In this document: piece by piece, positions 10,587 to 19,614 of the stretch
Layout of the letters: each line of letters starts with the position of its first letter
Position numbering within the stretch: position 1 is the first letter of the stretch
DNA from: Enterobacter bugandensis
GTDB taxonomy: Bacteria; Pseudomonadota; Gammaproteobacteria; Enterobacterales; Enterobacteriaceae
Direction of reading: 5' to 3'
Assembly (NCBI RefSeq): GCF_900324475.1
Contig: NZ_LT992502.1
Coordinates: 1,240,001 to 1,304,000, forward strand
DNA: 64,000 nucleotides
Notes under the pieces: model-generated
The model's database searches: none
What the model was told of the DNA's origin: nothing
Seen by the model: only the letters and a program-made list of their open reading frames with translations
Made by a program: the position numbers and the translations under genes

Positions 10587-11327
10587 CTAAAATTCTTCCT
10601 GCGTTGGACGCACAACAATTTCATTAATATCAACGTCGCCAGGCTGTTCTATGGCAAATAAAACCGCGCGGGCAACTGCGTCAGCCGGAATAGCCTGCTT
10701 ATAAAACTCATGGAGAAATTTTTTACTCTCTTCGTCAGAGCTGCCGAATTGCAGTTCGCTTTCGACGGCACCGGGCGAAATAAGCGTCGTGCGGATAGTT
10801 TTACCTGCCTCCTGACGTAAGCCTTCGCTCAGCGCGCGGACGGCGAATTTCGTGGCGCTATACACCACGCCGCCAGGGGCCAGCACCTTGATGCCCGCAA
10901 CGGAGGCAACGTTAATAAAATGCCCGCTGCCCTGACGCTGGAACACCGGGAGCGCGGCAGCGATGCCGTACAGCACGCCCTTCAGATTGGTATCAATCAT
11001 CTTGTCCCATTCGTCGGTTTTCAGCTCGCTGAGGGGGGCGATGGCCATAAAGCCCGCGTTATTGATCACCACATCCACGCGCTGGTATGCGGCAACGGCA
11101 GCGTCAATCGCGCGCTGCACCTCTTCCTGACGGGTCACGTCAGCCTTTACGGCAATCGCCTTGCCGCCCTGTTGAATAATCTGATCCACCAGGGCATTAA
11201 TTCTGTCCAGACGGCGCGCCACCAGCACCAGCGAAAACGCGTTATTCGCTAAATGGAGGGCAATGGCCTGACCAATACCGCTGCTGGCACCGGTGATGAC
11301 AACAACTTTATTTGCACTAATATTCAT
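10587..11327 (-). CDS. Short-chain dehydrogenase/reductase (classical SDR)
   Basis: 246-residue NAD(P)-dependent oxidoreductase of the YdfG/serine-dehydrogenase-like classical SDR group. Motifs: TGASSGIG (12-19), NNAG (89-92), Ser142, Tyr156 and Lys160. Arg38/Arg39 after the second strand (VARRLDR) suggest NADP(H) preference. First gene of a two-gene unit with the ThDP decarboxylase, so the pair could decarboxylate a 2-keto acid and reduce the aldehyde or acyloin formed. A 10-bp inverted repeat lies upstream. Confidence 0.88.
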   Translation of the reverse strand: MNISANKVVVITGASSGIGQAIALHLANNAFSLVLVARRLDRINALVDQIIQQGGKAIAVKADVTRQEEVQRAIDAAVAAYQRVDVVINNAGFMAIAPLSELKTDEWDKMIDTNLKGVLYGIAAALPVFQRQGSGHFINVASVAGIKVLAPGGVVYSATKFAVRALSEGLRQEAGKTIRTTLISPGAVESELQFGSSDEESKKFLHEFYKQAIPADAVARAVLFAIEQPGDVDINEIVVRPTQEEF

Positions 11328-11375
11328 GATCTTATCTCGCTATTGAGTGATGCAAAAAATAAAAGGCAGAGAAGA

Positions 11376-11403
11376 ATTAATGAATAATGATAAATTCATT
11401 AAT
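11376..11403. promoter_or_regulatory. Perfect 10-bp inverted repeat upstream of SDR/decarboxylase unit
   Basis: ATTAATGAAT (11376-11385) and ATTCATTAAT (11394-11403) are exact inverted copies separated by eight bases, about 50-76 bp before the SDR start. This is consistent with an operator; the regulator is unknown. The surrounding 11330-11575 is strikingly AT-rich for this GC-rich window and otherwise holds no gene I can see. Confidence 0.45.
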
Positions 11404-11576
11404 GCGATTTTTGATATATTGTGTATCGGGAATAAAATGATGTTCGTTTAAAACTTAATGGAGTACGCAAGCGTCTGTCAATGTCGTTTTTTAATAATTA
11501 AATTAATTGCAGGCCTAATATTTAATTCTTATAGGTAACCGAGAATATTATATAAATAAAAGGGGGGAACGATAGC

Positions 11577-11594
11577 GGCCCTGCAAACAGGGCC
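11577..11594 (-). terminator. Hairpin after the sigma/anti-sigma operon
   Basis: GGCCCTG and CAGGGCC pair perfectly around CAAA, directly after the anti-sigma stop. There is no T tract immediately downstream on the minus strand, so intrinsic termination is uncertain. Confidence 0.4.
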
Positions 11595-11600
11595 TGAGGA

Positions 11601-12248
11601 TTACAGTTTGCCACTGTAAAGCACCGGGCCTGTGGGGAGGCCGGTGGGCGATCCGCCCTCTGGTTCAAGGCTTATGGCTATCGTGGCGTCAGCAGGGAGC
11701 GTTGCGTTCCTGAGGGTGACGCGTGTGGGGATGTCGTTATGCAGCAGCCCCATGGATACCGGCGCCTGCCCGCCTGGGATCAGCCAAAGCTGCAGGCTGT
11801 GTTGCGCGGCGACAGCTGTCGGTCGAAGCGGGGCAATGCTCAGGTGCTGGCGGCTGGCGTCCGCGCTGACGACCCACTGCCCGTGCTGTTGGTCATCGTT
11901 GAGTATCATCAGCGGAGCGAGTTCCGGGGCTCGGGTGGCATACCAGGCAACGACCGTCAGGGCGGCGAGTGAGGCCGCAACCATCCAGCCGAGATAAGGC
12001 CGACTTTGGCGTAAAGGCTTTTTGGGCGGCAGGTCGAGGGCGATTCTTTTCCACACCGTCTCGGGTGGGGGGACGGGCACAAGATGACTATCCAGCGTGC
12101 TGAACATGTCCTGCCAGTACGCCACGCGGGCGGCCAGAGCCGGTTCACGGAGGACCCTTTTCTGGAACTGAAGCCGTGCTCCTCCCCGCAGCGTGCCGAG
12201 GGCATACTCTGCTGCCAGCATGTCGTCGCGTTTTTCTGCGTCATTCAT
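11601..12248 (-). CDS. RskA-family anti-sigma factor
   Basis: 215-residue single-pass inner-membrane anti-sigma factor. The cytoplasmic N-terminal ~85 residues start MNDAEKRDDMLAAEYALGTL, like the RskA/anti-sigma fold. A transmembrane helix follows (GWMVAASLAALTVVAWYA). The periplasmic C-terminal domain holds the hallmark stretches SLQLWLIPGG and ISLEPEGGSPTGLPTGP of the RskA family. The ATG at 12248 overlaps the sigma-factor stop (ATGA), the normal arrangement for a cognate pair; longer in-frame starts lie inside the sigma gene. It presumably sequesters the sigma factor until regulated proteolysis. Confidence 0.92.
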   Translation of the reverse strand: MNDAEKRDDMLAAEYALGTLRGGARLQFQKRVLREPALAARVAYWQDMFSTLDSHLVPVPPPETVWKRIALDLPPKKPLRQSRPYLGWMVAASLAALTVVAWYATRAPELAPLMILNDDQQHGQWVVSADASRQHLSIAPLRPTAVAAQHSLQLWLIPGGQAPVSMGLLHNDIPTRVTLRNATLPADATIAISLEPEGGSPTGLPTGPVLYSGKL

Positions 12249-12799
12249 AGCCCCACGCACTCCCGAAGATGGTCCATTGCCCGACGTATCCAGCTTTTCA
12301 CCGAGCCTACAGGCTGCTGGAGCCAGTCGGCAATGTCGCTGTGAGACATTCCCTGATAGTAGGCGAGCGTAATGCTCTGGCGCTGCTCGCTGCTCAAATG
12401 TTCGAGGCAATGCCTGAGCCGCTCTGCCTGCGCATCGTCGTGCCAGTTATTCTGCTCATCGTTCTCGCCGGGCAAAAGCACTTCGCTATACGGTGACTCG
12501 CGTTCGGCAGCGCGGGTTTGCCCGCTGCGCAACCAGTCAATACAGCGATTGCGAACAATATGCGTAAGCCAGGTCATCGGGGAGCTCAGTGCAGCGTTGT
12601 AGGTTTCGGCTTTACTCCAGACGGTGATAAAACAGTCGTGAAGGATCTCTTCTGCCCACGCGCGGTCGCGCAGCATGCGCAGCGCGACGGCAAACAGGTG
12701 TGGCGAAGTGAGTCGATAGAGTTGTTCAAATGCGCGGCGATCGCCGTTTGCGACCGCCTGCATTAATTTCTGCTGCTGTTCTGCCAGCGCGTTATCCAT
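12245..12799 (-). CDS. ECF sigma factor, SigK-like
   Basis: 184-residue extracytoplasmic-function sigma factor. Region 2 spans about residues 20-95 (AFEQLYRLTSPHLFAVALRM, then WAEEILHDCFITVW and MTWLTHIVRNRCIDWLR). Region 4 is about 125-180, with the helix-turn-helix GMSHSDIADWLQQPVGSVKS. ATG 12799 is chosen over an in-frame GTG at 12823. It lies 43 bp after the fasciclin gene and overlaps the anti-sigma gene. The linkage fasciclin-SigK-RskA is the arrangement known from actinobacterial SigK systems, so the fasciclin protein is the probable main target. Confidence 0.9.
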   Translation of the reverse strand: MDNALAEQQQKLMQAVANGDRRAFEQLYRLTSPHLFAVALRMLRDRAWAEEILHDCFITVWSKAETYNAALSSPMTWLTHIVRNRCIDWLRSGQTRAAERESPYSEVLLPGENDEQNNWHDDAQAERLRHCLEHLSSEQRQSITLAYYQGMSHSDIADWLQQPVGSVKSWIRRAMDHLRECVGL

Positions 12800-12842
12800 G
12801 TTTTTCCCGGAAGGTAACGTCACACTTCCGAAGTATAGACAA

Positions 12843-13409
12843 CTACTTAGGCATCAGGACGGTATCAATTACATCGATCACACCGTTTTTTTGATGAACG
12901 TCATAGGTGCTAATGTTCGCCACATTGCCTTTACCATCCTTAAGCTGAATGTTGTGCGGGCCGTTGCTCATGATCCACAGTGGCTGACCGTTAACGGTCT
13001 TCAACTCCGCGTGTCCGCCGCCCTGTTTAATTTTCTGCTCCAGCGCCTTCATATCGTAATTACCGGCGACCACGTGATAGGTGAGGATGCTGGTGAGCGT
13101 GGCTTTGTTTTCGGGTTTGACCAGGTTCTCGACCGTGCCGGCAGGCAATTTCGCAAACGCCGCATTGGTCGGCGCAAATACGGTGAAGGGCCCTTTGCTC
13201 TGAAGCGTATCCACCAGTCCAGCCGCTTTGACGGCGGCCACCAGCGTGGTGTGATCTTTCGAGTTCACGGCGTTTTCAACGATATTTTTGCTCGGGAACA
13301 TTTCGGCTCCGCCTACCATCACGGAGCCTGACGTCATGGCGGCTGATGTGCCTGCACAGAAGAGTAAAGCGCTGGTGACGAGTGCAACACGGGTTAGCTT
13401 TTTCATCAT
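12843..13409 (-). CDS. Secreted fasciclin (FAS1) domain protein
   Basis: 188 residues with a cleavable signal peptide (MMKKLTRVALVTSALLFCAG, cleavage about residue 23-24) and one FAS1 domain. The conserved H1 box FTVFAPTNAAF and H2 box ILTYHVVAG are both present, and the domain closes with NGVIDVIDTVLMP. FAS1 proteins are usually extracytoplasmic adhesion or stress-linked proteins; the role here is unknown. Two adjacent ATGs exist; GAGG spacing slightly favours the second (13406). First gene of the operon with the SigK-like sigma factor and RskA, with a SigK-type promoter just upstream. Confidence 0.9.
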   Translation of the reverse strand: MMKKLTRVALVTSALLFCAGTSAAMTSGSVMVGGAEMFPSKNIVENAVNSKDHTTLVAAVKAAGLVDTLQSKGPFTVFAPTNAAFAKLPAGTVENLVKPENKATLTSILTYHVVAGNYDMKALEQKIKQGGGHAELKTVNGQPLWIMSNGPHNIQLKDGKGNVANISTYDVHQKNGVIDVIDTVLMPK

Positions 13410-13451
13410 CTTTCCTCGGTTTGGGGAGCAAAGGGATTGCTCACATACGCA

Positions 13452-13480
13452 TATACGAGGGGAGGTGGGAAACTGGATGC
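13452..13480 (-). promoter_or_regulatory. Candidate SigK-type (ECF) promoter of fasciclin operon
   Basis: On the minus strand GCATCC (13480-13475) is followed by exactly 17 bases and then CGTATA (13457-13452), about 43 bp before the fasciclin start codon. This resembles the mycobacterial SigK promoter CCATCC-N17-CCGAAT as I recall it. It is a promoter prediction by eye only. Confidence 0.45.
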
Positions 13481-13518
13481 AATGAAATGAAAATAAATTT
13501 TTGAAGGGGTAGGTTAAT

Positions 13519-13555
13519 CCCCTCTCCCCTATGGGGAGAGGGCCAGGGTGAGGGG
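13519..13555. repeat. boxC-like inverted repeat, copy 2 (reverse orientation)
   Basis: CCCTCTCCCC / GGGGAGAGGG perfect 10-bp inverted repeat around TAT, followed by CCAGGGTGAGGGG. The asymmetric flank lies on the opposite side from copies 3-6, so this copy is inverted. It lies between the fasciclin promoter and the 3' end of betA. Confidence 0.8.
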
Positions 13556-13562
13556 AATATTT

Positions 13563-15227
13563 TTAGCGTCTGACCGGCGCCCCGTTGGCCACATAATACG
13601 CGGCCGTACTCTTTGCCAGCGGCTCGCGCCCGCGGATCGCGTCGGCAATCTTCTCGCCGATCATAATGGTGGTGGCGTTCAGGTTGCCGGTGATGATCTG
13701 CGGCATAATCGACGCATCCACCACGCGCAGCCCTTCCAGCCCGTGAACGCGGCCTTCGCCGTCGACCACCGCCATCTCGTCATAGCCCATCTTGCAGGTG
13801 CCGCACGGGTGGAAGGCGGTTTCGGCGTGGTTGCGCACGAATTCGTCCAGCTGCTCATCGGTCTGGCAGTCAATACCCGGACTGATTTCGCGGCCGCGGT
13901 ACTTGTCCAGCGCGGGCTGGTGCATGATCTCGCGGGTGATGCGGATCGCGTCGCGGAACTCCTGCCAGTCCTGCTCGTGGGACATATAGTTGAACAGGAT
14001 CGCCGGATGCTGGTGCGGATCGCGCGACTGAATGCGCACGTGTCCACGGCTCGGGGAGCGCATGGAGCCGACGTGGCACTGGAAGCCGTGTTCCTTCACC
14101 GCGTTTGAGCCGTTGTAGTTAATCGCTACCGGCAGGAAGTGGTACTGAATGTTCGGCCATTCGAACTCCTCGCGGCTTCGGATAAACCCGCCCGCTTCGA
14201 AGTGGTTGCTCGCACCCACGCCGGTGCCGCCAAACAGCCACTCCGCGCCAATCTTCGGCTGGTTCCACCACTGCAGGGCAGGGTAGAGGGAAACCGGCTC
14301 TTTACATTCATACTGGAGGTACATCTCCAGATGATCCTGCAAGTTTTCTCCCACGCCGGGTAAATCATGCACCAGCGGGATATCGAACTGCTTCAGCAAT
14401 TCAGCATTGCCTACGCCGGAACGCTGGAGGATCTGCGGTGACGCAATGGCGCCTGCGCACAGGAGGACTTCTTTATTCGCCGTCGCTTTTGACGGAATGG
14501 TGCTTTCGCCTTCCAGCCACTCAACGCCCGCCGCGCGCTTGCCGTCAAAAATAATGCGATCGGTCATGGCGTGGGTGCGGATGGTCAGGTTAGGACGCGG
14601 TTTTGCCTGGTCCAGATAGCCGCGCGCGGTGCTGGCGCGTCGGCCCTGCGGCGTAACCGTGCGGTCCATCGGGCCAAAGCCTTCCTGCTGGTAGCCGTTG
14701 AGATCGTCGGTGCGCGGATAGCCCGCCTGCACGCCTGCTTCCACCATTGCTTCAAACAGCGGGTTTACGCCCGGCTTAGAGGTGGTGACGCTCACCGGGC
14801 CGTCGCCGCCGTGGTAGTCGTTCGGCCCCACGTCGCGGGTCTCTGCCTTGCGGTAGTAGGGCAGGCAGTTGAGGTAGCTCCAGTGCTCCAGACCCGGTTC
14901 TTTCGCCCAGTTGTCCAGATCCATCGCGTTGCCGCGCACGTAGCACATGCCGTTGATCAGCGACGAGCCGCCCAGCCCTTTGCCGCGTCCGCACTCCATG
15001 CGGCGGTTGTTCATGAAGGGCTCTGGCTCGGTTTCATACGCCCAGTTGTAGCGCTTGCCCTGGAGCGGGAAGGCCAGCGCGGCAGGCATCTGGGTGCGGA
15101 AGTCAAAGCGGTAGTCCGGCCCGCCCGCCTCAAGCAGCAGGACGGTGGTGTTCGGATCTTCAGTCAGTCGTGTAGCCAGTACGTTGCCGGCAGAGCCGGC
15201 CCCGATAATGATGTAGTCAAATTGCAA
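13563..15227 (-). CDS. betA: Choline dehydrogenase (GMC flavoprotein)
   Basis: 554-residue membrane-associated FAD enzyme oxidising choline to betaine aldehyde (and further), the first step of glycine-betaine osmoprotectant synthesis. The N-terminal FAD fold reads [15 protein letters not shown] with GxGxxG at residues 9-14. GMC signatures include [14 protein letters not shown] and, near the C-terminus, HPCGTCKMG. The start is a TTG at 15227: the protein then begins exactly like E. coli BetA, with GGAGG a few bases upstream. The in-frame ATG at 15272 would extend into betB. Third gene of betI-betB-betA. Confidence 0.96.
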   Translation of the reverse strand: MQFDYIIIGAGSAGNVLATRLTEDPNTTVLLLEAGGPDYRFDFRTQMPAALAFPLQGKRYNWAYETEPEPFMNNRRMECGRGKGLGGSSLINGMCYVRGNAMDLDNWAKEPGLEHWSYLNCLPYYRKAETRDVGPNDYHGGDGPVSVTTSKPGVNPLFEAMVEAGVQAGYPRTDDLNGYQQEGFGPMDRTVTPQGRRASTARGYLDQAKPRPNLTIRTHAMTDRIIFDGKRAAGVEWLEGESTIPSKATANKEVLLCAGAIASPQILQRSGVGNAELLKQFDIPLVHDLPGVGENLQDHLEMYLQYECKEPVSLYPALQWWNQPKIGAEWLFGGTGVGASNHFEAGGFIRSREEFEWPNIQYHFLPVAINYNGSNAVKEHGFQCHVGSMRSPSRGHVRIQSRDPHQHPAILFNYMSHEQDWQEFRDAIRITREIMHQPALDKYRGREISPGIDCQTDEQLDEFVRNHAETAFHPCGTCKMGYDEMAVVDGEGRVHGLEGLRVVDASIMPQIITGNLNATTIMIGEKIADAIRGREPLAKSTAAYYVANGAPVRR

Positions 15228-15240
15228 ATAAACCTCCCGG

Positions 15241-16713
15241 TTAAAATATGGACTGGAATTTACCCATCTCAACCTGGATGGACTTCACCTGGGTGTAGCT
15301 CTGCAGCGTCATCACGCCGTTCTCGCGGCCAATGCCGGAGTGCTTGTAGCCGCCGACCGGCATCTCCGCAGCGGATTCACCCCAGGTGTTGATCCAGCAG
15401 ATGCCCGCTTCAAGCTGATGAATGGCGCCGTGCGCACGGTTCAGATCGGCGGTGACGATGCCCGCCGCCAGACCGTAGTCGGTGTCGTTGGCGCGGCGAA
15501 TGGCTTCTTCATCGCTTTCATAGGTGAGGATGGACATCACCGGGCCGAAGATCTCTTCGCGCACGATGGTCATCTCGTCGGTGCAGTCGGTGAACACGGT
15601 CGGGGCCACCCACGCGCCGTTATCAAATCCGTCGCCCTTCAGCACGTCGCCGCCGCACAGCACGCGCGCGCCTTCTTCTTTGCCTTTGGCGATGTAGCGC
15701 ATCACGCTGTCGCGGTGCGGGAAGCTGACCATCGGGCCAAAGTTGGTGTTTTCATCGAACAGATCGCCTGCGCGGATGCGGCCCACGCGCTCAACGATTT
15801 TCTGCTCAAACGCGGCCTTAGATTTTGCAGGCACGAACACGCGGGTGCCGTTGGTGCACACCTGGCCGGAGCTGAAGAAGTTGGCCATCATGGTGATGTC
15901 TGCGGCGAGATCCAGATCCGCATCGTCAAACACAATCAGCGGGGATTTGCCGCCCAGCTCCATCGTCACCTCCTTCAGGGACGAGGCCGCGGCGTTCGCC
16001 ATCACCTTTTTGCCGCTGGCGACGCCGCCGGTGAAGGAGACTTTGGCAATGCCCGGATGCTCGGTCAGGTACTGGCCGGTTTCCGCGCCCACGCCCGGCA
16101 GGACGTTAAACACGCCGTCCGGCAGGCCCGCCTCGGTGTAGATTTCCGCCAGCTTCAGGGCGGTGAGCGGGGTGACCTCGCTCGGCTTGAAGATCATCGC
16201 GTTGCCCGCCGCCAGCGCCGGGGCGGATTTCCACAGGGCGATCTGGATCGGGTAGTTCCACGCGCCGATGCCCGCCACCACGCCCAGCGGCTCGCGGCGC
16301 GTGTAGACGAATGAGGTGTCGCGCAGCGGGATCTGGCTGCCTTCCAGCGCCGGGATCAGCCCCGCGTAGTACTCCAGCACGTCCGCGCCGGTGACGATGT
16401 CGACGGTCGAGGTTTCAGAAAACGCCTTACCGGTGTCGAGGGTTTCCAGCTTTGCCAGCTCGTCGTTGCGCTCGCGCAGGATGTCGACGGCGCGACGCAG
16501 GATGCGCGAGCGCTCCATGGCGGTCATCGCCGCCCAGATTTTTTGCCCGCGCTTTGCGCTCTCTACGGCGCGGTCCACGTCTTCGCGCCCGGCGGCCTGC
16601 ACGCTCGCCAGAACTTCACCGTTGGCCGGGTTGATGGTCTCGAAGGTGCGACCGCTGGTGGCGGATGTATAACCACCATTGATATAAAGCTGCTGTTCTG
16701 CCATTCGGGACAT
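15241..16713 (-). CDS. betB: Betaine aldehyde dehydrogenase
   Basis: 490 residues, identical in length to E. coli BetB. It oxidises betaine aldehyde to glycine betaine with NAD(P)+ in the cytoplasm. Visible ALDH hallmarks are [22 protein letters not shown], the catalytic Glu in MELGGKSP (about 252) and the nucleophilic Cys in [12 protein letters not shown] (about 286). Start ATG 16713 gives [19 protein letters not shown], matching the family. It lies 13 bp after betI and 13 bp before betA. Confidence 0.97.
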   Translation of the reverse strand: MSRMAEQQLYINGGYTSATSGRTFETINPANGEVLASVQAAGREDVDRAVESAKRGQKIWAAMTAMERSRILRRAVDILRERNDELAKLETLDTGKAFSETSTVDIVTGADVLEYYAGLIPALEGSQIPLRDTSFVYTRREPLGVVAGIGAWNYPIQIALWKSAPALAAGNAMIFKPSEVTPLTALKLAEIYTEAGLPDGVFNVLPGVGAETGQYLTEHPGIAKVSFTGGVASGKKVMANAAASSLKEVTMELGGKSPLIVFDDADLDLAADITMMANFFSSGQVCTNGTRVFVPAKSKAAFEQKIVERVGRIRAGDLFDENTNFGPMVSFPHRDSVMRYIAKGKEEGARVLCGGDVLKGDGFDNGAWVAPTVFTDCTDEMTIVREEIFGPVMSILTYESDEEAIRRANDTDYGLAAGIVTADLNRAHGAIHQLEAGICWINTWGESAAEMPVGGYKHSGIGRENGVMTLQSYTQVKSIQVEMGKFQSIF

Positions 16714-16726
16714 GCTTCCTCCTCGG

Positions 16727-17314
16727 TTATTCGGTCGGTAAATGCTGGCTGATAAAGTGGCTGGTGAGCGATTGCGCGAGGGTTTTGTCCAGCGGTTTGC
16801 CGCTTAGCGCGGCGCGCAGCCACAGCCCGTCAATCAGCGCGGCGAGCCCGTAGCCCGCCTCTTCAGCCTGTTCACGCGGCAGCTCGCGGCGGAACTCGTA
16901 CACCAGGTTTGAGAGCAACCGGCGGCTGCTGACCTGCTGCAAACGGTAGAGCATCGGCTGATGCATGCTGCTCGCCCAGAAGGCCAGCCAGGCCTTCATC
17001 GCCGCGCTGCTCACCTGGGTTTCATCAAAATTGCCGCCGACAATCGCCTGCAAACGCTGCTCCGCGCTGCCGTTCGGCAGGGCGCGTAAGCGGCTTAATA
17101 CCGCATCGCGCAGCTGGCCGGTGATGTCGCGCATAGTCGCTTCCAGCAGGCCGTTTTTATCTTTGAAATAGTGGCTGATGATCCCCGTGGACACGCCCGC
17201 CCGACGGGCGATCTGCGCAATGGTTGCGTCATGCATGCCCACTTCATTAATTGCTTCCAGCGTGGCGTCGATAAGTTGCCTGCGCCGGATCGGCTGCATC
17301 CCCACTTTGGGCAT
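16727..17314 (-). CDS. betI: TetR-family choline-responsive repressor
   Basis: 195-residue DNA-binding repressor of the bet genes, relieved by choline. The N-terminal helix-turn-helix is [20 protein letters not shown]; the rest is the BetI ligand domain ([20 protein letters not shown] is characteristic). ATG 17314 gives [16 protein letters not shown], exactly the family start, with GGAG upstream; an in-frame ATG six codons earlier is rejected. It leads the betIBA operon and is divergent from betT. Confidence 0.96.
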   Translation of the reverse strand: MPKVGMQPIRRRQLIDATLEAINEVGMHDATIAQIARRAGVSTGIISHYFKDKNGLLEATMRDITGQLRDAVLSRLRALPNGSAEQRLQAIVGGNFDETQVSSAAMKAWLAFWASSMHQPMLYRLQQVSSRRLLSNLVYEFRRELPREQAEEAGYGLAALIDGLWLRAALSGKPLDKTLAQSLTSHFISQHLPTE

Positions 17315-17363
17315 TTTTGCCACTCCATTCATCAGCGTTGGTAATCTATTAAAGCGGTTTTTG

Positions 17364-17377
17364 ATTGGACGTTCAAT
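17364..17377. promoter_or_regulatory. Putative BetI operator between betI and betT
   Basis: ATTGGACGTTCAAT is an imperfect 14-bp palindrome with one mismatched pair. It sits in the 128-bp divergent gap and resembles the BetI-protected region of the E. coli betI/betT promoters as I recall it. Confidence 0.6.
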
Positions 17378-17442
17378 ATAAAATGTGTCTTAATTGTTGC
17401 GATTTTGGATTTCAATAGTTACAAAAACAGTGGGGATACTGG

Positions 17443-19476
17443 ATGACAGACCTTTCACAAGACAGAGAAAAAGACAAAATCAACCCGGTCGTTTTTTATA
17501 CGTCCGCCGGGCTGATTTTGTTGTTTTCCCTGACGACCATTTTCTTTAACGATTTTTCTGCCGAGTGGATTGGCCGCACCCTGAACTGGGTGTCGAAGAC
17601 CTTCGGCTGGTACTACCTGCTGGCGGCGACGCTCTATATCGTCTTCGTGGTCTGCATTGCCTGCTCGCGCTTCGGCTCGGTGAAGCTCGGGCCAGAGCAG
17701 TCCAAGCCCGAGTTCAGCCTGCTGAGCTGGGCGGCGATGCTGTTTGCCGCGGGCATCGGCATCGATCTGATGTTCTTCTCGGTAGCCGAGCCGGTCACGC
17801 AGTATATGAAGCCGCCGGAAGGGGCGGGGCAGACGATGGAGGCCGCACGCCAGGCGATGGTCTGGACGCTGTTCCACTACGGCCTGACGGGCTGGTCGAT
17901 GTATGCCCTGATGGGGATGGCGCTCGGATACTTTAGCTATCGTTATAATTTGCCTCTCACCATCCGCTCCGCGCTGTACCCGATTTTCGGGAAAAGAATT
18001 AACGGCCCGATTGGCCACAGCGTCGATATTGCGGCGGTAATTGGCACCATCTTCGGCATCGCGACGACGCTCGGCATTGGCGTGGTCCAGCTCAACTACG
18101 GGCTAAGCGTGCTGTTTGATATCCCGGATTCGATGGCGGCGAAAGCGGCGCTGATTGCGCTCTCGGTGATTATCGCCACCATTTCGGTGACCTCCGGCGT
18201 GGATAAGGGCATCCGCGTGCTCTCTGAGCTGAACGTGGCGCTGGCGCTGGGCCTGATCCTGTTCGTGCTGTTTATGGGCGACACGTCGTTCCTGCTCAAC
18301 GCCCTGGTGCTGAACGTGGGCGACTACGTGAACCGCTTCATGGGCATGACGCTGAACAGCTTCGCCTTTGACCGCCCGGTGGAGTGGATGAACAACTGGA
18401 CCCTGTTCTTCTGGGCGTGGTGGGTCGCATGGTCGCCATTTGTTGGCCTGTTCCTGGCGCGTATTTCGCGCGGGCGCACCATTCGTCAGTTTGTGATGGG
18501 CACCCTGATCATCCCGTTCACCTTTACCCTGCTGTGGCTGTCGATTTTCGGCAACAGCGCGCTGCACGAGATCATCCACGGCAACGCAACCTTTGCCCAG
18601 GAAGCGATGGCGCACCCGGAGCGCGGCTTCTACAGCCTGCTGGCGCAGTATCCGGCGTTCACCTTTAGCGCCTCCGTGGCGACCATCACCGGCCTGCTGT
18701 TTTACGTCACCTCGGCGGATTCCGGCGCGCTGGTGCTGGGGAACTTCACCTCAAAGCTGAAGGACATCAACAGCGACGCGCCGAACTGGCTGCGTATCTT
18801 CTGGTCCGTCGCCATCGGCCTGCTGACGCTCGGCATGCTGATGACCAACGGCATTTCGGCGCTGCAGAACACCACGGTGATCATGGGCCTGCCGTTCAGC
18901 TTTGTGATCTTCTTCGTGATGGCCGGGCTGTATAAATCGCTCAAGGTGGAAGACTATCGGCGCGTCAGCGCCAGCCGCGACACCGCGCCGCGGCCAATGG
19001 GCGCTCAGGACAGGCTGAGCTGGAAGAAACGCCTGTCGCGCCTGATGAACTACCCGGGCACGCGCTACACCAAACAGATGATGGAGACGGTCTGCTACCC
19101 GGCGATGGAAGAGGTGGCGCAGGAGCTGAAGCTGCGTGGTGCGTACGTGGAGCTGAAAAACCTGCCGCCGGAGGAGGGCGAAACCCTGGGGCATCTGGAT
19201 CTGCTGGTGCACATGGGCGACGAGCAGAACTTTGTCTATCAGATCTGGCCGCAGCAGTACTCGGTGCCTGGTTTTACCTACCGGGCGCGCAGCGGGAAAT
19301 CAACCTACTACCGGCTGGAGACGTTCCTGCTGGAAGGTAGCCAGGGGAATGACCTGATGGATTACAGCAAGGAGCAGGTGATTACGGACATTCTGGACCA
19401 GTATGAACGGCACCTGAACTTTATCCATCTGCACAGGGAAGCGCCGGGGAATAGCGTGATGTTCCCGGATGTCTAA
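17443..19476 (+). CDS. betT: High-affinity choline transporter (BCCT family)
   Basis: 677-residue inner-membrane proton-driven choline importer supplying the bet pathway. Twelve hydrophobic segments occupy about residues 15-500, including the BCCT signature WAWWVAWSPFVGLFLARISR. The ~170-residue hydrophilic C-terminal tail, typical of BetT and used for osmotic control, is intact. Start ATG 17443 follows GGGGAT. Divergent from betIBA with the shared operator. Confidence 0.96.
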   Translation: MTDLSQDREKDKINPVVFYTSAGLILLFSLTTIFFNDFSAEWIGRTLNWVSKTFGWYYLLAATLYIVFVVCIACSRFGSVKLGPEQSKPEFSLLSWAAMLFAAGIGIDLMFFSVAEPVTQYMKPPEGAGQTMEAARQAMVWTLFHYGLTGWSMYALMGMALGYFSYRYNLPLTIRSALYPIFGKRINGPIGHSVDIAAVIGTIFGIATTLGIGVVQLNYGLSVLFDIPDSMAAKAALIALSVIIATISVTSGVDKGIRVLSELNVALALGLILFVLFMGDTSFLLNALVLNVGDYVNRFMGMTLNSFAFDRPVEWMNNWTLFFWAWWVAWSPFVGLFLARISRGRTIRQFVMGTLIIPFTFTLLWLSIFGNSALHEIIHGNATFAQEAMAHPERGFYSLLAQYPAFTFSASVATITGLLFYVTSADSGALVLGNFTSKLKDINSDAPNWLRIFWSVAIGLLTLGMLMTNGISALQNTTVIMGLPFSFVIFFVMAGLYKSLKVEDYRRVSASRDTAPRPMGAQDRLSWKKRLSRLMNYPGTRYTKQMMETVCYPAMEEVAQELKLRGAYVELKNLPPEEGETLGHLDLLVHMGDEQNFVYQIWPQQYSVPGFTYRARSGKSTYYRLETFLLEGSQGNDLMDYSKEQVITDILDQYERHLNFIHLHREAPGNSVMFPDV

Positions 19477-19500
19477 ACGGATTCTTAAAATACCTTTAAG

Positions 19501-19516
19501 CTGTATATAAATACAG
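19501..19516. promoter_or_regulatory. LexA (SOS) box
   Basis: CTGTATATAAATACAG fits CTG-N10-CAG with the preferred TATATA-type centre, and CTGTAT/ATACAG are perfect inverted repeats. It lies 36 bp before the first possible start (19552) and 99 bp before the preferred start (19615) of the toxin gene, overlapping a -10-like TATAAA. Confidence 0.85.
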
Positions 19517-19614
19517 TTATTTGGCGCAGCATTACTCAAGGAAGAGTAACCATGCAGCATGAGCCTGGTGTTGAAGCATTCGGGCTTTTGCTGCGTTTAG
19601 GGAAGGAACTATGG

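Noticed and set aside
15340..16314. 324-codon plus-strand frame inside betB
   Set aside because: Antisense to betB; low-complexity His/Ala/Arg composition with no motif.
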